A stretch of 9,122 bases of DNA from Candidatus Micrarchaeota archaeon CG_4_10_14_0_2_um_filter_60_11 (GTDB lineage Archaea; Micrarchaeota; Micrarchaeia; Norongarragalinales; Norongarragalinaceae), in assembly GCA_002792915.1 (NCBI GenBank), contig PFPF01000015.1:1-9122 (forward strand), given 5' to 3'. The position numbers were made by a program, and so were the translations under genes. Below are positions 6,672-9,122 of the stretch, in pieces. Under the pieces are notes generated by a model that was given only the letters and a program-made list of their open reading frames with translations, did not search any database and was not told the DNA's origin. Position 1 is the first letter of the stretch. Every line of letters starts with the position of its first letter.

Positions 6672-7409
6672 TCACTTTAGAAGCGAATACTTGCTCAGGA
6701 AGATTTGCGCCTTGAGCACTTCGAGGAACGGCGTTATCATGAGCGCGTTCACCGCGATGCCCGCGTAACCGGCGTAAGCCCAGTAGTCCTGCAGGTGCAG
6801 GAAAAGGTAGCCGTTCACCAGGAGCAGGATTGACGCGAGGCAGATGAAGAAGAGAAAATAGTAAAAGCGGTTGAAGAGTATTGACGCGCTGCGCTTGACC
6901 GCGGAGAGCATGGAGACTTCCTCCAAAATTATTGCTTGCGGGGCGAACAAAATGGAAAGCGAGATTGCGACGGTCAGCAGGGGCGCGAGCCACTCTGGCT
7001 GGCCGCCCAAGTACTCCGAAGCGCCGTAATTGACGGCGAGTATCAATAGGAAGGCGGCCAAAAAGATGGCGAACAGCTTGTAAGTCGCCTCTTCGATGTT
7101 TTCAAAGTCGACGGAAGTCACGCGCGTCAGCGTCCGCTCGTGGCGGATTATGACGTTGATTGCCGCGACCGCGAACGAGAACAGGAGCAGCGAAACAAGG
7201 AACGCGCCGGAAATGAGGAGCGTGCCGTTGAAGTCCAAATCGTGCTCCAGGCTGGCCAGGCGCAAGAAAACGCCTGAAACCGCGGTGAAGTTGGGAAGCA
7301 GGAGCGCGAGGGGGAACGCGATCAGGAACGGCACGCTGAATATGGAAATCAGGCCGATGTTCCGCCTGTACGCGTTTACCGAATGCCAAAACAGCTTTTC
7401 CAGCGACAT
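6672..7409 (-). CDS. Six-helix integral membrane protein, unknown function
   Basis: The protein has 245 residues with about six hydrophobic helices: roughly 18-39, 62-87, 110-129, 140-160, 181-204 and 209-234. No catalytic motif is visible. The segment from FAPQAIILEEVSMLSAVKR to RFYYFLFF (about 155-187), with an acidic pair followed by Ala-x-x-Arg-Ser just before a membrane helix, resembles uncharacterised membrane proteins of the YciC/DUF4013/GDPD-membrane-domain type. That resemblance is from memory and weak. There is no cleavable signal peptide; the basic N-terminal AYRRN at 13-17 before helix 1 suggests a cytoplasmic N-terminus. The ATG at 7407-7409 lies about 25 bases from a box A, so the mRNA may be leaderless. 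It is the first gene of a probable operon with ahcY. That pairing could simply be convenience and does not establish function. Confidence 0.85.
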   Translation of the reverse strand: MSLEKLFWHSVNAYRRNIGLISIFSVPFLIAFPLALLLPNFTAVSGVFLRLASLEHDLDFNGTLLISGAFLVSLLLFSFAVAAINVIIRHERTLTRVTSVDFENIEEATYKLFAIFLAAFLLILAVNYGASEYLGGQPEWLAPLLTVAISLSILFAPQAIILEEVSMLSAVKRSASILFNRFYYFLFFICLASILLLVNGYLFLHLQDYWAYAGYAGIAVNALMITPFLEVLKAQIFLSKYSLLK

Positions 7410-7430
7410 GCTAGCATTAACCTGCCGCTC

Positions 7431-7437
7431 TTTAAAA
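7431..7437 (-). promoter_or_regulatory. Box A for the membrane protein-ahcY operon
   Basis: On the - strand the sequence TTTTAAA is centred about 25 bases before the ATG at 7409. This predicts transcription starting at or within a few bases of the start codon. Confidence 0.55.
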
Positions 7438-7460
7438 CCCTTTTTCGGGGGGCAAACCGC

Positions 7461-7466
7461 TTAAAG
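7461..7466 (+). promoter_or_regulatory. Box A-like element for the 109-aa gene
   Basis: TTAAAG, surrounded by GC-rich sequence, is centred about 25 bases before the GTG at 7489. No Shine-Dalgarno is visible before that GTG, so a leaderless transcript is the simplest reading. The element is short and the call tentative. Confidence 0.4.
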
Positions 7467-7488
7467 CCGGCGCCCCGCAATCATTGCG

Positions 7489-7818
7489 GTGAACCGCGCT
7501 TTGAACAAGCAAGAAAGGGAAAAAATCAGCAGGTACGTTGAAGCGCTAAGATTGACGCACACTGAAACCTCAGCCATCGAAAACGCCCTCGACTGGTACA
7601 TCACGCACAAAAACGTGGATACTGCAATCGTGGAAATCCAAAAAAGCATAACTGAACTGAGAGAGAAGAAAAGCACGCTTCCTTACGAGCTCGAAGACAG
7701 AAACGCCGCGCTGAATGCGCTCAAAAATATCAAGGAATTCGAGGAGAACCCCTCGCACTGGGCGCTACAATGCCATAAACCGTTACACCCTTACAAGCCG
7801 CCGCACGAACCCGAATGA
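7489..7818 (+). CDS. Small helical hypothetical protein, 109 aa, overlapping the convergent methylthiotransferase gene
   Basis: I do not recognise this protein. Residues 1-80 look like a soluble, charged, mostly helical fold: KQEREKISRYVEALRLTH, an aromatic DWYITHKNVDTAIVEIQKSI in the middle, and ELREKKSTLPYELEDRNAAL. The last 28 or so residues are rich in Pro and His (CHKPLHPYKPPHEPE) and are encoded antisense to the end of the methylthiotransferase gene, so they may be an unconserved read-through tail. Points for a real gene: it fills the otherwise empty stretch 7410-7729 in a very compact region, a box A is correctly placed, and the composition is protein-like. Points against: it starts with GTG without a Shine-Dalgarno, and it is visibly less GC-rich than its neighbours, with AGG and AGA arginine codons. 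Confidence 0.6.
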   Translation: MNRALNKQEREKISRYVEALRLTHTETSAIENALDWYITHKNVDTAIVEIQKSITELREKKSTLPYELEDRNAALNALKNIKEFEENPSHWALQCHKPLHPYKPPHEPE

Positions 7819-8989
7819 AGCCGCCGATTTTCGCGCGCTTGAGGAGAATCGGGTAATAGCCGTCCGTCCGGCACATGAAACCGCCCTTGGAACCGCGCTC
7901 GGTCACGACGCAGTCGAACTCCTTGCCTACTAGCCCCGCCAAGACTTCGCGAGTGACCCGATTCGCCAGCTTCGCCGCCTCGCTGCTGCGTTGCTTCACC
8001 GTTTTCGACGGCAGCTTTTCCAACAAGGCCGCAGCCGTGCCCGGCCGCGACGAGAATTTCGAGACGTTGACGACCGCGAAGCGCGACTCTTCCAACGCAG
8101 CCAAGGTTTCCCGAAAATCTTCCTCGGTTTCCGTCGGGTAGCCCGCGATTACGTCCGTCGCGACTAGGCCTTCCGGGAACGCCTTGCGGAAGCCCGCGAG
8201 GACGCGCTTGAAACCCGCGTAATCGTAGTTGCGGCGCATGTCGCGGAGCACCTTGTCGGAAGCGCTTTGCAGCGGCAGGTGCAGGAACTTGAAGACTTTG
8301 TCGTTGTAGTGCTTCCACAATTCGGGCGGGGCGCGGTCGGGATTAAGCATCCCGACGCGTATCTTGAAGCCGCCGGGAACGCTGGAAACCGCGTCTATGA
8401 GTTCAGCCAGACTGGAGCCGTTGTCCAAGCCGTAAGCCCCGGCATCCTGCGAGCAAAGCTGGATTTCCACGGCTCCGCGGGCAACCGCATCCTCGACTTC
8501 TTTGCGCAAGACGGTCAACGGGACGCTTTGAATCCTGCCGCGCGCCAGCCGGGTCAAACAGTAAGTGCAGCTTCCCGCACAGCCTTGCGCTATGCGGATG
8601 CGCGCGATTCCACCGTTAACCGTCGCGCCCGCGAGGCGCTTTGCCGTGCGCGCCTTGAAGGGCTTGTTGTTGACCGCCGCGCGGATTGCCTGCGGAAGCT
8701 GCGCATGGCTTTCAATCGGTAGTATTATTGCTCTTGGATTCGCCGCGTGAACGAGTTCGGGGTTCGCCTGCGCGAGGCAGCCCGTGACGACTAGCGGTTT
8801 CCTGCAGCGCGCGATTTCGGAGAGTATCTTGTCCTGCGTGTTCTGCTTGACCGAGCAGGTGTTGTAGATTAGGACGCCAGCCGTGGCGGGGCTTGACTCG
8901 CGGAAGCCGGCGGCTGCCAGCAGCTGCCTCAAGGCGTCGGTTTCGGCGTTGTTGTAGGCGCAGCCGAATGACTTGGTTGAAAACCTCAC
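7730..8989 (-). CDS. tRNA t6A37 methylthiotransferase, MtaB/CDKAL1-like radical SAM enzyme
   Basis: This 419-residue protein has the three-part layout of MiaB-family methylthiotransferases. The N-terminal UPF0004 domain carries cluster cysteines C10 (SFGCAYNN), C45 (NTCSVKQNT) and C71 (VTGCLAQANPE). The radical SAM domain carries C137, C141 and C144 in QGCAGSCTYC, then LCSQDAGAYG near 178, FLHLPLQSASDKVL (235-248) and DVIAGYPTETEEDF (279-292). A C-terminal TRAM RNA-binding domain spans about 350-408. The family adds a methylthio group at C2 of adenosine 37 in tRNA; archaeal members are expected to act on t6A, giving ms2t6A, rather than on i6A. After the TRAM domain there is a short tail, APSARGSPRIP, encoded opposite the 109-aa gene. 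The start is GTG at 8987-8989, about 25 bases from a box A, with no Shine-Dalgarno, so it is probably leaderless. The exact substrate is inferred. Confidence 0.93.
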   Translation of the reverse strand: MRFSTKSFGCAYNNAETDALRQLLAAAGFRESSPATAGVLIYNTCSVKQNTQDKILSEIARCRKPLVVTGCLAQANPELVHAANPRAIILPIESHAQLPQAIRAAVNNKPFKARTAKRLAGATVNGGIARIRIAQGCAGSCTYCLTRLARGRIQSVPLTVLRKEVEDAVARGAVEIQLCSQDAGAYGLDNGSSLAELIDAVSSVPGGFKIRVGMLNPDRAPPELWKHYNDKVFKFLHLPLQSASDKVLRDMRRNYDYAGFKRVLAGFRKAFPEGLVATDVIAGYPTETEEDFRETLAALEESRFAVVNVSKFSSRPGTAAALLEKLPSKTVKQRSSEAAKLANRVTREVLAGLVGKEFDCVVTERGSKGGFMCRTDGYYPILLKRAKIGGFIRVRAAACKGVTVYGIVAPSARGSPRIP

Positions 8990-8990
8990 G

Positions 8991-9000
8991 TTTTTATTAA
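8991..9000 (+). promoter_or_regulatory. Box A for the zinc-ribbon gene
   Basis: TTTTTATTAA immediately follows (on the + strand) the methylthiotransferase start codon. A transcript starting about 25 bases downstream, near 9020, would just include the AGGTG ribosome site before the GTG at 9034. Confidence 0.45.
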
Positions 9001-9012
9001 CTCGCCCCAGTG

Positions 9013-9021
9013 AATATTAAA
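9013..9021 (-). promoter_or_regulatory. Box A for the methylthiotransferase gene
   Basis: On the - strand TTTAATATT is centred about 28 bases from the GTG at 8989, which predicts a leaderless or nearly leaderless mRNA. It overlaps the ribosome site of the divergent zinc-ribbon gene by one base. Confidence 0.55.
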
Positions 9022-9025
9022 GGTG
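9021..9025 (+). promoter_or_regulatory. Shine-Dalgarno site of the zinc-ribbon gene
   Basis: AGGTG lies 8 bases before GTG 9034-9036. An in-frame TGA at 9031-9033 directly precedes that GTG, so no earlier start is possible. Confidence 0.6.
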
Positions 9026-9033
9026 TATTTTGA

Positions 9034-9122
9034 GTGGCCAAAAAAACCAAGAGCGAACTGAAGTGCGACCGCTGCGGCGGCGACTCCCAATACTTGGAGT
9101 ACTGCGACTACTGCAAGCGAAA
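9034..9122 (+). CDS. Zinc-ribbon protein, 5' part (runs off the window)
   Basis: The frame begins GTG GCC AAA and stays open to the window edge, giving 29 codons. Its N-terminus is basic (AKKTKSE) and is followed by two Cys pairs, C11-x-x-C14 and C24-x-x-C27, nine residues apart. This is the geometry of a zinc ribbon or rubredoxin-like knuckle. Such N-terminal zinc ribbons occur on many archaeal information-processing proteins, and too little is visible to say which. Its start is supported by an AGGTG ribosome site, and it is divergent from the methylthiotransferase gene across only 44 bases. Confidence 0.7.
   Translation, partial: MAKKTKSELKCDRCGGDSQYLEYCDYCKR

Noticed and set aside
7461..7676. 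A hydrophobic 71-residue frame on the - strand that looks like a membrane peptide
   Set aside because: The hydrophobicity is what the complement of charged Lys/Glu codons produces. It is antisense to the 109-aa frame and has no promoter or ribosome site of its own.
1..9122. CRISPR array, insertion sequence, tRNA or defence cluster
   Set aside because: I saw no regularly spaced direct repeats, no transposase-like frame with terminal repeats, no tRNA-like cloverleaf and no defence-protein motifs. The inter-gene gaps are all under 100 bases.

Overview
The window looks like a gene-dense piece of an archaeal chromosome, roughly 55-60 % GC by eye. Evidence for archaea: TATA-like box A elements 25-30 bases upstream of starts, a mix of apparently leaderless and GGTG-type Shine-Dalgarno starts, a histone-fold protein, a COG1340 coiled-coil protein, an archaeal-length adenosylhomocysteinase ending in WQHGT, and an MtaB/CDKAL1-like methylthiotransferase. 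The compact layout and gene set would suit a DPANN lineage such as Micrarchaeota or Diapherotrites, but that placement is a guess. No mobile element, CRISPR array, tRNA or rRNA is visible. 

Layout: (1) 1-414, + strand, the 3' end of a CBS-domain protein. Its stop codon interlocks with the stop of the next gene in a shared CTAG. (2) 411-3972, - strand, transcribed right to left: an unknown 131-residue basic protein, a TrmJ-like tRNA 2'-O-methyltransferase coupled to it by a GTGA overlap, then PEP synthase (ppsA) behind its own promoter-like box. (3) 3973-4063, a divergent promoter region with a perfect 12-bp inverted repeat. (4) 4064-5329, + strand, a histone-fold protein with an acidic N-terminal tail and a helical C-terminal extension, followed 9 bases later by a COG1340-type long coiled-coil protein. 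(5) 5396-7409, - strand, a six-helix membrane protein followed by adenosylhomocysteinase. (6) 7489-7818, + strand, a small unknown helical protein whose 3' end overlaps (7) the - strand methylthiotransferase gene (7730-8989). (8) 9034 to the right edge, + strand, the start of a small zinc-ribbon protein, divergent from (7). 

The genes are mostly housekeeping: gluconeogenic PEP synthesis, tRNA modification using S-adenosylmethionine (TrmJ-like and MtaB-like enzymes), and adenosylhomocysteinase, which clears the S-adenosylhomocysteine that methylation produces. I see no convincing new defence or mobile system. The parts most worth a second look are the histone-fold/coiled-coil gene pair with its palindromic divergent promoter, the unknown protein coupled to trmJ, and the convergent overlap at 7730-7818. 

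Six of the ten visible start codons are GTG or TTG, so ATG-only gene calling would misplace several N-termini.
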